Positions 11,000 through 21,700 of a stretch of 64,000 nt of DNA are shown here, piece by piece. How positions within the stretch are numbered: the first letter of the stretch is position 1; each line of letters starts with the position of its first letter. Source of the DNA: Ignelater luminosus (taxonomy: Eukaryota; Arthropoda; Insecta; Coleoptera; Elateridae); NCBI GenBank assembly GCA_011009095.1, contig VTPC01001851.1:1-64000 (forward strand). Direction: 5' to 3'. The notes below the pieces were generated by a model, which was not told where the DNA came from, made no database searches, and was given only the letters and a program-made list of their open reading frames with translations. A program made the position numbers and the translations under genes.

Positions 11000-13663
11000 A
11001 TATTTAATCTTCTTTTAAATTTAAAACTTTTATTTGATTAATAACTATAGCAATAATGTAGAACTAACAATACTAAATTAAAGATGCTGATGTGCTTGTA
11101 TTAAATGAGAAATCACAAAATTCCTAATACAGAAACTTTGAATATTTAAAATATTGAGTGCAATTTGCAAACAATACAGATTACATAAATTATAAAACAT
11201 ATGAATAGAGTTTAGTAAGAACAAATTTAATAAATATGTAAGTTCTAACCGCAAAAATGTTAAAATTTAAATTTTCATTCATTCAAATGTATACAACTTC
11301 TGATGCTGTTAAATATTTCAAAAGATCTTACAAAACGAATTACATCTAAGAGTGATATTTATTTAATACAACTAGAAAGGGTTTCTGCTAAAGTGAAATT
11401 AAATTACGAATTTCAAAAGTCATGCTCAGGATAAATAAAGTTAGTTCGCGAAAATAAATTAATTGAAAAAGTACAATAAGAGAAGGATTTGATTATTAAT
11501 TCTAAAAGAGAATTTAGCTTTTTCATTAATCGAAATAAAGTAGCGAGAGTCACACAGTTGAACTTATTTAATTAACTAGAAACTGCGCTAATGTTGTCTT
11601 CTCTGTATCATATTTTTAAAGAATTTATTGTTTACTTTTTTAATTTCTTTAATTAAAGGAAACTTTTCGTCTTCTTGTAATCCTATTACAACTTTAATAA
11701 AAACAAGATTTCGAGGCAGAATTCATAATAAACTTTTACGTTTGTGTTTGCCCAAAGAATTTCGACCTGCTTTTCTTTTCCCGGTTAAATTTATTTAAGT
11801 TATCAGGGAAAAATAATTAATGGTTTTTGCTAAATAGGCGTCAGACTGTAAGGATTTTCCTTTAGTGTTAACTTTCATTTGTCACATTTTATCAGCATTA
11901 TAACGGTACTTGTTGTCAACAATAGTGTGAAACTATCATGGTGAAAGGTGACTTTGCGATTGTGCGTATTGTGGATGTGTTTAGCAACCAGAGAGACACG
12001 CAACCCCGTTGACAGGTCTAATGCATCAGCAGGGTTCGCGTGACTGCAGGCCGTCTGTTCAAACAACGACAAAATATCCGTCACCCTTATCTTGGCATGC
12101 CGTGGCTGACCGCAGGGCGGTGACTGCTGATTGCTGCTTACGTCGCCTACCTTTGCTGTTTGTGAGAGTGAACGATTTGCAAGCCAAGAGCGGTTTTTAC
12201 CCCCTCGTTTTCTCTTTTTCTCTATTGTTTCATTCAAATAAAATCTGAACAAAAACAAAAGGTCGTTTTTTCGTTATGTTTTATGCGCTGTAATGATTTT
12301 GTTTTCTTTCCATTCACCTATTGGGTTTTGGTTTAGTATTTTACGTACAGTATTAAATATTCAAAGTAGGGTTGTTTAACGGTTAGGCTATTATCTTTTA
12401 CATAATAACTTTCAGGCCATGATGCGCACGATATGGGCAACTTGGGGAATGTTATCCAAAAAAGGCGTGAATAATACAACTTAACAAGGTACATTCAAAA
12501 TTTGGTTTACTTTCACAAATCCTCACTCACAAAATGTAGGTGAGTGAGGATTTAATAATAACTAGAACATTCAAGCAAACATTTAAATTTATTCATTAAA
12601 TTCTACCTTACATTATATATTTCTTTGTGGTAGTTGTAAGAATATGTGGAATTAAGAGTAGATAGATTTAAGAAGTAGGTAAAATTTAATGATCCTAAAC
12701 TTTTAGGAGACTTTCGTTCATTATTACAATTCTTGTCAAGTTTTATGATAGTTTACTGTTTGATATTGGCAAATAGTAGTGTTTCTACAGCACCTACAAT
12801 GCGAAAAGTCTCAACTTTATAATTTTATTATCGAGTAGCAAAGTCACATTTTAAAATTATATAGATTTACAAAGCATGCAATTGAGCTCTGAAAGGTAGA
12901 AATGAGAATGGCAAAAACGTGAACGGTATTATAACTTTGAGTTCAGATACGAGGATAAAAGTAAAACTAGCAATCGTTTAGCAAAGAATTAAAAATTTAA
13001 ATCGATTGTAAACGAAAGATACCTACTATGAAGTTTCCATCAAGCAAGCACATACCTTAGAAAAAGTAAAAGCAAAAAAGGCTCAAGATTAATCTTAGAT
13101 CGTGACCCATGTCATAAAGGTCTTCAAGTTTCTCAAGTTAGTATTAAATACCAGAACCCAAAAGCGTCTAGAGGGCTAAAAAGACAAACACTTGAAAAAA
13201 AGTATGTTAAAATGAACTAACCTAATTGGCTCTTTCAATAAAAACGAATCGTGCTTGGTTTAATTGATTGCACGGCACTATGCTGATTGTTTTACTTTAC
13301 AAAAGCAGAGAGAATTTAAATTGTAAAGCTAGAAATATCCGTCAAGCAGAAACAAAAGGGCAAATTTTTATGAAAGCGTAAGCAAACCTGTCTTTAAAAA
13401 CTAAATTCCTTCTCTAAGTCTGTCTGTGATCAACATTTTAAGAAAATCCTATGAGTTAAAATTAGAAACGTGCTTCCAGAATGAAAATAAACAGAATCCA
13501 TCTTTGCAAAAGAAGTTTTCTATTTTGATAAAATACTATTTGAATTAAACTGTTAAAGGGGGAAAGCTTGAGAAAGTAATAACAGTAGATATACTAGGCC
13601 GGTTTTGAATCAGTTTCTTATGGGAATTCACACGGGCTCAAAACTGCTGGATTTTAGTCTGAG
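11000..13663. other. AT-rich stretch without a recognisable gene
   Basis: AT-rich DNA with no family-like frame. A GC-richer island at about 11990-12250 holds overlapping open frames on both strands. The minus one, about 11875-12258, has 127 codons with no motif I recognise and a mixture of residues typical of chance frames. No terminal repeats, RNA gene or promoter could be supported. Confidence 0.55.
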
Positions 13664-13800
13664 GCAATCATTAATTGTCGATGTATCAATTAATTACTCA
13701 CTAACGCAATTACGTATTACGTCAGTTGACTTGAAGCAATTATTAATTTGTCGATATATCAATTAATTATTAATCAATATAATTACTGATACAACTTTTC
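13664..13800 (+). repeat. Two-unit degenerate tandem repeat, period about 72
   Basis: Unit 1 begins GCAATCATTAATTGTCGATG and unit 2 begins GCAATTATTAATTTGTCGAT. Both continue TATCAATTAATTA and end near AATTAC. The units align over about 50 bases with scattered mismatches. Confidence 0.6.
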
Positions 13801-13885
13801 ATAAGTACTCACTTTTAACTTCGAAAAACTTTACTTGCAATAAACTTTCGTATTTCAGAAATTTTGTTGTAAATATTTTTATTAA

Positions 13886-14835
13886 CACAGAAGAAAAAAA
13901 CGGCAGTCGCCATAGCAAAGTTTAGTGCTCAAGATGAATTGTGTAAGACAGTGGAAACGTTAGAAGGGCAGAACAGGCTGTATAGCATAGCGAAGACAAG
14001 AGATCAAAAGACTTCATTCGCTTATGTAAAACAGATTAAGAATGACAGTAGGGAGGCCCTTAGAAGCGAAGAGAACATCAAGCAAACGAAAGAACGAAGA
14101 GAACTCAAAGATTGACAGAAGACCTGGCCCGATCAGTAAAAATGTAACACCTGGAATAAGTGGTGCGGAGGTACGAGAGGCTTGAGGGAGAACAAAAGAC
14201 AGTAAGGCGGCAAGGCCTGATGTTGTTTCAGTGGAGGTGTAGAAAGCATTAAGAGAGGGTGAAATTAACATGCTATGAGACCTCAAGTGCAAGGTGTACG
14301 CCGAAAAGAGGATGAACGTGATGGTGCCTATCTACAAAGGAAAAGAAGATATCCAGGAATTCAAAAACTTTAGGGATATTAAACACGATTAAGGTGTGCG
14401 AAAGCATCATGGACAGGAGAATACGAAACGCGACCGCAATCTCAAAAGGCCAGTTTGGTTTTATGCCTGGGAAAGGAACAACAAATACCTTGTTCATTTT
14501 GAGAGAGTTGTTAGAGAAGTATGGCAAGAAAAAAAGGGATTTACCTTATCTTCGTAGATCTTGAGAAGGCGTACGATACACTGCCGAGAGAGGAGATCTG
14601 GAGGTGTATGAGGATGCTGGGAGTCCCAGAGAAATGACCGAAAGATTTCCCATGACTGTGGGCTCAGCTTTGAACCCCTATCTGTTTGACCTGGTGATGC
14701 ACATGTTGACGGAGCATGCCAAGAAGCTCTCCATTTGAGCTGAGCTGTTTGCCGACGGCATTGCTATAGTAAAGGAGAGTCGAGAGAAAGGAAACACTGG
14801 AAAGTTGAAAACAGGTCATCTAGGAAGGCGGTTGT
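13886..14835 (+). mobile_element. RTE-type LINE remnant (linker and reverse transcriptase)
   Basis: Plus-strand frames resemble the RTE-clade ORF that is common in plants and animals. In order: a linker segment with RLYSIAKTRDQKTSFAYVKQ and KNDSREALRSEE; then VPIYKGKEDIQ; then FGFMPGKGTTN; then IFVDLEKAYDTLPREEIWR and MRMLGVPEK; then GSALNPYLFDLVMHMLTEHA; and the active-site box read as LFADGIAIVKES. The last aspartate of the usual YADD/FADD box is Gly. The pieces lie in several frames with many stops and at least one deletion before GSALNPYL. The copy is old and cannot encode RT. The endonuclease and 3' end are absent; a piece of the missing 3' part occurs at 21.4 kb. Confidence 0.75.
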
Positions 14836-15559
14836 TAGGAAAATTCGGTAATTAGTGAATTTTTCTTTAATAAGTTATTTAAGCTTGTAAATAACGATAT
14901 ATCGTTTTATTAGTTTCAATTTTTCCTTTTGTAAATATGTTATTCCTTTTTAGAAATGAAGTTTAACGTTTTTCTATAACATAAAAGTCTCTTGGTTTAA
15001 TGCCCCTTGACATTTTCTAAATTTATGGCTTGGGAAGGTTAAATATCTCTAAAATTCTTTTATAAAAGTGTTTTCTTAATAGTAAATTAGAGATGTATTA
15101 GGGCTTGATAAAACGAAATTACCTCTGAAAGTAACAGATTCAGCTAATATAGCTATGTCAGACCGAAAAAATGCTTCTTCTTAACCTGAAACAAAGCTCA
15201 AAACACAAAATTGCTCTAATATCTTGTGGCCCATCACGTATGAAATCATTACATTCAAATCAACATTAGATCTTAAATCACTCAAAAAGCAACTTTATTT
15301 AAGTTAACTGTTAAAAAAATTTTAAAAAACTCAGTTTTATTTACACAATCTTTTCATGAAATGGGTTTTGTGCAATTTTTCTAAACAATTTAACTCTAAG
15401 CTTTCTCAGAGGGCCAAAAAACATCTTAAAGCAAAAAAATAATTAGAGTATAACATTGCAATAAATCTAGTAAACAAATTTGGTTACGAGGATATCCAAT
15501 AAATTACAAGTAACTAATTCATAAAGGTTAAACATTTCTGACGGAAAGGAGCCGATAAT
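14836..15559. other. AT-rich stretch, nothing recognised
   Basis: No frame, repeat or RNA gene I can support. The start may still be RTE LINE sequence too decayed to read. Confidence 0.5.
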
Positions 15560-16266
15560 TAAATTTAAAAAGTGTTGTATGACACGACGAGACGGGCGAC
15601 CGTATTCGCAGTCAGGAGATGACGTCCAAAATGCACTAGGTGACGCGCAGTCCCAAGGTGCCACGAATGGTCTCGTCGCTTAGGAGGTAATGGAACAGCT
15701 CCCCACTACTGCATCGGAAGTAATCCCCAATAACGCTGACGTCTCGTTCTCTCAAAGGAGATGCAGGCTCTCTCAAAAAGATTTGCTGACCTCCCCATAG
15801 AAGCTAAGAAGGACGCACAGCAAATGAGAACAAAGTAAAAGACGGGACCGTCTAGCATACCTTCAATACGTTTGAAGCTTCTTCACGAAGGATGCTAAAG
15901 AAGGTAATTCCAGATTTCAAGGGTGGACTCCACAAAGCAACACTAAACACATCTCCTCAAAGTGGAAACAACAAAAATTTAAACGGTTAAAAACCACAAA
16001 CCGAACGGTTGATCAGCACACCCGTTCGTCATAAAGCCAGTTCTTAAAACTGACCCCCGTCGAAATTCAGAAAGTGAAACTGCGCGCAAAATACACAATC
16101 TCCAACCAATAAGCATTAAGAAAGCCAGTTTGAGGACACCAAAAGGATATATGGCAACTGCGGCTTGGTCCAAAAATTTCAAAAGAGAGTTTAACCTTCG
16201 AAAAACTAATCACGAAAATATCGCCCAAAACACGCATTTCTTTAAGATAAAAATTAAATATCACTG
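15560..16266 (+). pseudogene. Possible decayed coding sequence, unrecognised
   Basis: The block is GC-richer than its surroundings. Plus-strand frames here look coding but are broken: RRDGRPYSQSGDDVQNALGD near the left, then TASEVIPNNADVSFSQRR. A continuous frame from about 16013 to 16266 has PVLKTDPRRNSESETARKI, IKKASLRTPKGY and MATAAWSKNFKRE. The mix of S, T, P and basic residues would suit the ORF1 or gag-like protein of a retroelement. I cannot name a family and there is no zinc knuckle. Chance open frames are a real alternative. Confidence 0.25.
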
Positions 16267-17649
16267 AGAACAATAGAAACTCTAATCAGGCAAGCAAGAA
16301 ATTGGTTTAAATCTGATAAGGCAGATGTCTAGAAATTTCGAAAAAGCCTCATGCAAATAGCTAGAAATGGACCAAACTTGATGCTACCTATTCTGAATCT
16401 AATAGTCAATCATTAGCCAATTGAGCGATAATAGATAACCTCTGTTAATTAACTGATATTAAATAACTGTCAAACAGAACAATAAACGAGTGAAATCATA
16501 TAAAACAAACAGAAATTAATTCTACAAAAGCAAAAGAAGTTTGCATAAACTACATCTAGCAACTAGAGATAACTGTAGATCACAAACTAAGATCAATCTT
16601 GGCCATCCCAGAGTAATTACAACAAAATAATTCTTAAGATTTTCAATACAAGGAAAATTCCCATGTGCAACATAAATTTAATACAAGCAAAATTATTAAA
16701 AATTTCATTTCAATGATATATGAGGTGGTCTAAAAGTATATATTTTCGTACGACTTCTTATAGGAACGGTGAAATAGAATAAAGATATTAAACAGCAACC
16801 AGTAAAGATAACCAAAACTAGCGACGGCAAAGGCCCATGTTAGGTTCATAAAAGATGAACGTAACAAGCATAAACCTATCACTTTGTCTAGAATAGACAA
16901 GATTTATATACCTATAATTGCTGAGTGCAACGTTCAAATTTCTCGCTAAATTACACCCTTCTTGCATTATTTTATTGGCTGTCCGATTACCCCATATGTT
17001 GATCAACCAATTATCTGTTAGTACCATCCTCTTGGGGAGTTGGAAATTACATTTTTCGCTTCAGCACACGACAGAGTTGATCTACCGCTATCGAAGCAGA
17101 AGCTTCTTTGGTAAGATTTTAGAATAAAGAAATAATTTCGCAAACTACCGAGAAATAGTCGAGTGTTGGACCAATTTTCTGCTAAGGTGAAGTTATACCT
17201 AAGTAAAAATGTCGCCAATAAATTCTATCTTCCTTAAACAATTGAGAAATCTTTTCCCGAGATATTCCGAATGTGTCTTTATCGTACCGTACTTTGAAAA
17301 TCATCCCCAGCAGGCGGAAATTGCCAAATAATTTTACAGAAAACTCTCAAAATTACCGTACCGTTCTTATAATATCTTAATATTTTTATCGAACTTTCAA
17401 CGAGATTCGAACTGCTTCGCTCTGTGTAGATATTTTGAAAGTCAATTAAAATATATTGTTACTTCACGTATGAAGAAGACGTCCATTCTTGTAAAGATTT
17501 ATGTAGTAACTGCAAATCAATTCTTGTATAAACCAGTGCCGCGCGTTCAGTGTATTCTGTGCCAAAACTGCATTCTCTTTGTATTGGGTTAGTTCCCGTT
17601 ATGGTAAATAAAATTTACCCTTTTTTAAGCCTTTTATAAAGACGATGCG
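16267..17649. other. AT-rich stretch without a recognisable gene
   Basis: About 1.4 kb of AT-rich DNA. The short open frames on both strands (about 16818-17218) overlap each other and carry no motif I recognise. Confidence 0.55.
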
Positions 17650-17730
17650 TTGACTTATACAGTTTGTCAACACATTCGCAATTATTTGCAAAATATATCT
17701 GCATATTTTCATCACGTAAGATTACATAAT

Positions 17731-17820
17731 CATAGCTTCACATTAGTGAAGAGCCTCAAAACATCATTTCATACTAGTGAAAAACCCGATGAATCGTTTC
17801 ACAGTGGTGAAAGACCAGTT
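17731..17820 (+). repeat. Three degenerate 30-31 base repeats
   Basis: Three units each contain the core TTCA(C/T)A(T/C/G)T(A/G)GTGAA(G/A)A(G/A)(C/A)C. They lie at 17731-17760, 17761-17790 and 17791-17820. In a small open frame (17650-17832) the last two read TSFHTSEKPDE and SFHSGERPV. The H-T/S-G/S-E-K/R-P pattern recalls the linker between C2H2 zinc fingers, but no C-C-H-H fingers are present and the period (10 residues) is far too short for a zinc-finger array. Confidence 0.5.
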
Positions 17821-18131
17821 AATATTGTTTAATGAATAATAATATATTGCTTGCTGAATTGTAACGTAACTAACTTGTTCCGAACCTTTAATATCTTTTA
17901 TTTGTTTGTATTTTTTTATGAACAATATTTATAAAGTCGATGTTTTTCTTTCTCGTTTATTTATTTATATAAAATTTGGGATCCACAGTTAATTGCAAAA
18001 CACCTGCAGGTGATGGATTCAATTCAATTACCGCTATTATTTATATTTTTTTCATATTTTAAGGTTTATGCTTCTTTCACAAATGTCCAATGAATTTTAT
18101 TCTAATATTCGCGGACGATTTATTGTATGTA

Positions 18132-19428
18132 CGAGGGCGGTTCAATAAGTACCCGTGTTAGAAATGAAGACACAATTTTTTTCAAAAAATTTTTTTTTAT
18201 TTTTCAACATAGTCTCCTTTTAGAAATATACACTTCTCCCAACGTTCCTGCCATTTTTGTAACCCCTCCAAAAAATAGGATTTGTCGAACTCTCCAAAAT
18301 ACGCCTCTATCTCGGCGATGACTTCCTCGTTTGAGCTAAATTTTTTTCCCGCGAGCCATTTCTTCATGTTAGGAAACAAGAAAAAGTCGCAGGGAGCCAG
18401 ATCGGGTGAATACGGGGGGGTGCGGCAGCAATTCATAACGCAATTCATGCAGTTTGGCGGCGACAACTCCGGATGAATGTGCTGGTGCGTTATCGTGGTG
18501 AAACAGCACCTTCTTTTTCGCCAAATGCGGCCGTGTCTCCTTTAATTTTTTGTCGAAGCTATCTAATAACTCACTGTAGTATTGTCCAGTGATCGGTCTT
18601 CCTTTTTCTAAAAAATCCATGAGGATGACGCCGTTCGCATCCCAAAAAAATCGTCGCCATGACCTTTCCGGCCGATGGAACCATCTTCGCCTTCTTTGGA
18701 GCAGATTCACCGGGAGAAATCCATTGTTTTGATTGTTGCTTAGTTTCTGGTGTGTAATGATGAATCCAGGTTTCATCAACGGTGACAACTCGACGCAAAA
18801 ACTCCTTCGGATTTCGCTTAAATTGCTCCAAACACTGCTTCGAAGTTAACAGCCGCATCCGCTTGTTGTCCACCGTTAGCAATCGCGGCACCCATCGCGC
18901 CGACAATTTTTTCATCGCCAATTTATCATGTAAAATATTAATTGGCGTTCCGGTCGACACACCTACGGCCTCTGCTACTTCACGCACTTTCGTTCGTCGA
19001 TCAGCGAGAATCATGTCGTGGACTTTTTGAATGATTTCCTCGGTAACCACGTCTGCCGGGCGTCCTGGTCGCTCCTCATCAAAAACGGATGTTCGTCCAC
19101 TTTTAAATTCGTTGAACCAATATCTAACTGTGGTCATAGATGGCGAAGTGTCCCCATAAACAGCATCCAACTTTGCTTTTATCTCCTCGCATTTTTTTCC
19201 CATCCAAAAACAGAAAGCGAATTACCGAACGATATTGCTCTTTTTCCATCTTAGCTAAAATCACGAAACACGTCTTACTCAAATGGCTGTCAAATCCAAA
19301 CTAACCTATCAATCAGTCTGCAATTTGTTATACCGTCGTTTGATAGATGGCAGCACACGATGATAACACCAACTTCCCTCAGGAACGCCTTCTGTCGTCA
19401 AACACTGGTACTTACTGAACCGCCCTCG
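18132..19428 (-). mobile_element. Mariner (DD34D) transposon, copy 2
   Basis: 1297 bases flanked by TA duplications (18130-18131 and 19429-19430). The terminal repeats are of the same type as copy 1 (CGAGGGCGGTTCA). This copy has one mismatch near the right end (CACTGGTA where copy 1 has CACGGGTA). It lies 39 bases from an unrelated mariner to its right. The high identity to copy 1 indicates recent movement of this family relative to the other elements here. Confidence 0.95.
18197..19249 (-). pseudogene. Mariner transposase, frameshifted (copy 2)
   Basis: Same protein as at 9572-10622, with VTVDETWIHHYTPE, HHDNAPAH and YSPDLAPCDFF and the 34-residue spacing between the second and third Asp. 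The C-terminus is better preserved than in copy 1: GEFDKSYFLEGL to GDYVEK and stop. It shares copy 1's two homopolymer frameshifts: the 7-base run after VMATIF and the 7-base run before YSPDLAP. It adds a third, a 7-base run at DGKKCEE near the N-terminus where copy 1 has 6. So neither copy can encode a full transposase as assembled. Confidence 0.9.
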
Positions 19429-19467
19429 TATGTTTACCTTACTTTCATTTTACTAGCGTTTCTTGTA

Positions 19468-20755
19468 CGAGGGTTGCTATTTATATTTCTGGCCTTGGCA
19501 ACACTGACTGTTTCCAGGCGTCAGCTGACATTTCCGGTGTAAACTTTAAATTGTTGAACATAACCTCAACCACAACATTTTGTCATTTGAGTGCGATTAG
19601 TGTTGTTTGCAGTTAATTGAAAAGTGCAGTCCCTAGTAAAAAATGGAATTGACCCGTGAACACTTTCGTGCAATTATTTTTCATAACTTTCGACGTGGAT
19701 TATCACGACAAGAGTGCATCAATGAACTTAATACATTATATAGCGATGAAGTTCCATCCTACAGCACTGTAAAAACTGGTATAATGAATTCAAACGTGGC
19801 CGATGTTCACTCCAGGACGAAATCCGTGAAGGCCGTCCAAAATATGTCGTTGTGCCTGAAAACATCGATGCTGTGCGTGAACTGATTAAACAAGATCGTC
19901 ATGTGACATACCGTGAGATTGAGGCATCTTTGGGCATTAGTATGACTAGCATCAACAAGATATTACATGATCATTTGGCCGTAAAAAAATTTGTTCCCGT
20001 TGGATCCCGCATAACCTGACCAATGCTCAAAAGAAGGCTCGCGTCGACTGGTGCATTAAAATGTTGAAAAAATTTGCGGAAGGTGCATCAAAGGCTGTGT
20101 ATAACATCTGCACAGGTGACGATGGATCTACGCATATGACCCCGAAACAAAACAGGAATCAACTGTGTGGGTCTTTCAAGACAAGCCAAATCCAACAAAA
20201 GTTGTTCGCGGAAGAAGCACATCGAAGCAAATGGTTGCCTGTTTCTTTGGCATTACCGGTCATGTGGCAACAGTGGCGTTAGAGCAACGTAAGACGGTCA
20301 ACTCTGAATGGTACATAACCATTTGTTTGCCAGAAGTCATTGGAGAAATTCGGAAAACTTCAAAGAAGAGGCGAATCATTCTTCATCATGACAATGCAAG
20401 CTCTCACACCGCTGCTCAAACAATTGAATATTTAACCAGCCAGAAGGTCGAGTTGATGAGCCATCCACCATACAGCCCTGATTTGGCACCCAATGACTTC
20501 TTTTTATTCCCGTACATCAAAAACAAACTGCGTGGTCAACGATTTTCAACACCAGAAGAAGCCGTTTTTTGTTTCAAAACGCATATTTTGGAGCTGCCTC
20601 AAACAGAGTGGAAAAAGTGCTTCGAAAATTGGTTCAAACGCATTGAAAAATGTATCAATCTTAATGGAGAATATTTTGAAAAACAATAAAACTAGTTTCG
20701 ATCATAAATACTTGTTTTTTCATTGTTAGGCCAGAAATATAAATAGCAACCCTCG
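19468..20755 (+). mobile_element. Mariner (DD34D) transposon of a second family
   Basis: 1288 bases flanked by TA (19466-19467 and 20756-20757). The 27-base terminal inverted repeats are identical at both ends and begin CGAGGGTTGCTATTTATATT. They share only the CGAGGG start with the neighbouring mariner. The transposase lies on the plus strand and is of a different mariner lineage from the neighbour. Confidence 0.95.
19643..20689 (+). pseudogene. Mariner transposase with several frameshifts (second family)
   Basis: Starts MELTREHFRAIIFHNFRRGL and ends CINLNGEYFEKQ at the stop. DNA-binding half: ECINELNTLYSDEVPSYSTV, then a frameshift, then RGRCSLQDEIREGRPK and HVTYREIEASLGISM. The region that should hold the first catalytic Asp (usually GDESW) reads GDDGSTHM after a small deletion. 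The second half is in good order: VWVFQDKPNPTKV, VACFFGITGHVATVALEQ, HHDNASSHT (second Asp) and YSPDLAPNDFFLF (third Asp, 34 residues on). At least four frame changes separate the pieces. Other overlapping frames are shadows. Confidence 0.9.
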
Positions 20756-20757
20756 TA

Positions 20758-21384
20758 TTGCGAAACCGTAAATATTAATAAGCATTTACTGTGTATATGT
20801 TTATATCTGGTTGTTTATTTGTTAATTGATGTTTATTTATGTGTGTACATAAGTTGTCCAACAGTGTGACCTGGACTGCTCTAACCTGTCTTTATATTTT
20901 CTTTTCTACAGTATGTTAGTATACGTATTAACTTATTTCGATTATTCATTAGGCTATGAGCATACTTATTAAGCATTACACAAATCAGCTGTCCCGGTAT
21001 GCAGTGACGTCAACATTCTCATACAGATTTGTTATCTTAAGTTTACATGGTGAAAGTAAGTATCTACATAGAGTGCAGTACAATCTCCATTTTATTTATT
21101 TGTGTATTATTCGAACCTGTGGTTCGACCCATGGCTAATATCTCGCCTACTGACCTAAATACGAAGATCAGCTGCGGGGTCTTCTATTCGAAACCAGGTC
21201 ACTGACATTTTAGCACAGCTGGCGCTCTCAATATTGTATTATTATTATCGTTTATCGTTTGCTCTAAGCTCTCTTAGCTCACAGTCTTCGACTGTATAAG
21301 GCCTAGCATTACAGGTGGCATATCGATTTTATATATGGTTACACCACCGATGGGTCACTAATCCCAGTTTTATCCGTAACACGG
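20758..21384. other. No gene recognised
   Basis: Mixed AT-rich sequence without a family-like frame or repeat. No RNA gene could be supported. Confidence 0.5.
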
Positions 21385-21700
21385 TCTCAAAATAAGTAGG
21401 AAGAAGACTGAATAGCTGTGGTCGGTAGAGAAAGAAAAGCAGGGGAGGTGAAATTACTGCGAGAAAGCTTGAAAAGGACGCATTGCTTCAAGTACCTCGA
21501 ATCATACCTCACGTTGAAATGGAACCGTAACGCTTTAAATTTTTTTAAGAAAGAGTAGTACAAAAAGAATAACAAGTACAAATAGAAAACTTATGCAATA
21601 AAGAAAGTCGAAAGAAAATTCTAAAAAGTGCACCACCAGAGAGAGGAACTAACTAAGACCACGGCTATAAACTTCGGTAATAAGAGGGAACGGAAAGGCA
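21385..21700 (+). mobile_element. RTE-type LINE scrap (region after the RT domain)
   Basis: The plus strand encodes EVKLLRESLKRTHCFKYLES and then YLTLKWNRNALNF. That is the 'GEVKLQG..LKRV..FKYLGS.V' block which follows the palm domain in RTE-clade ORFs. It is in the same orientation as the RTE remnant at 13.9-14.8 kb and could be the same family. The flanks are too decayed to read. Confidence 0.6.

Noticed and set aside
11875-12258. 127-codon minus frame, considered as a host gene
   Set aside because: No domain, overlapping open frame on the other strand, and no splice or promoter context.
17650-17832. C2H2 zinc-finger gene suggested by HTSEKP/HSGERP
   Set aside because: No C-x2-C or H-x3-H pairs, and the 10-residue period cannot hold a finger; kept only as a repeat observation.
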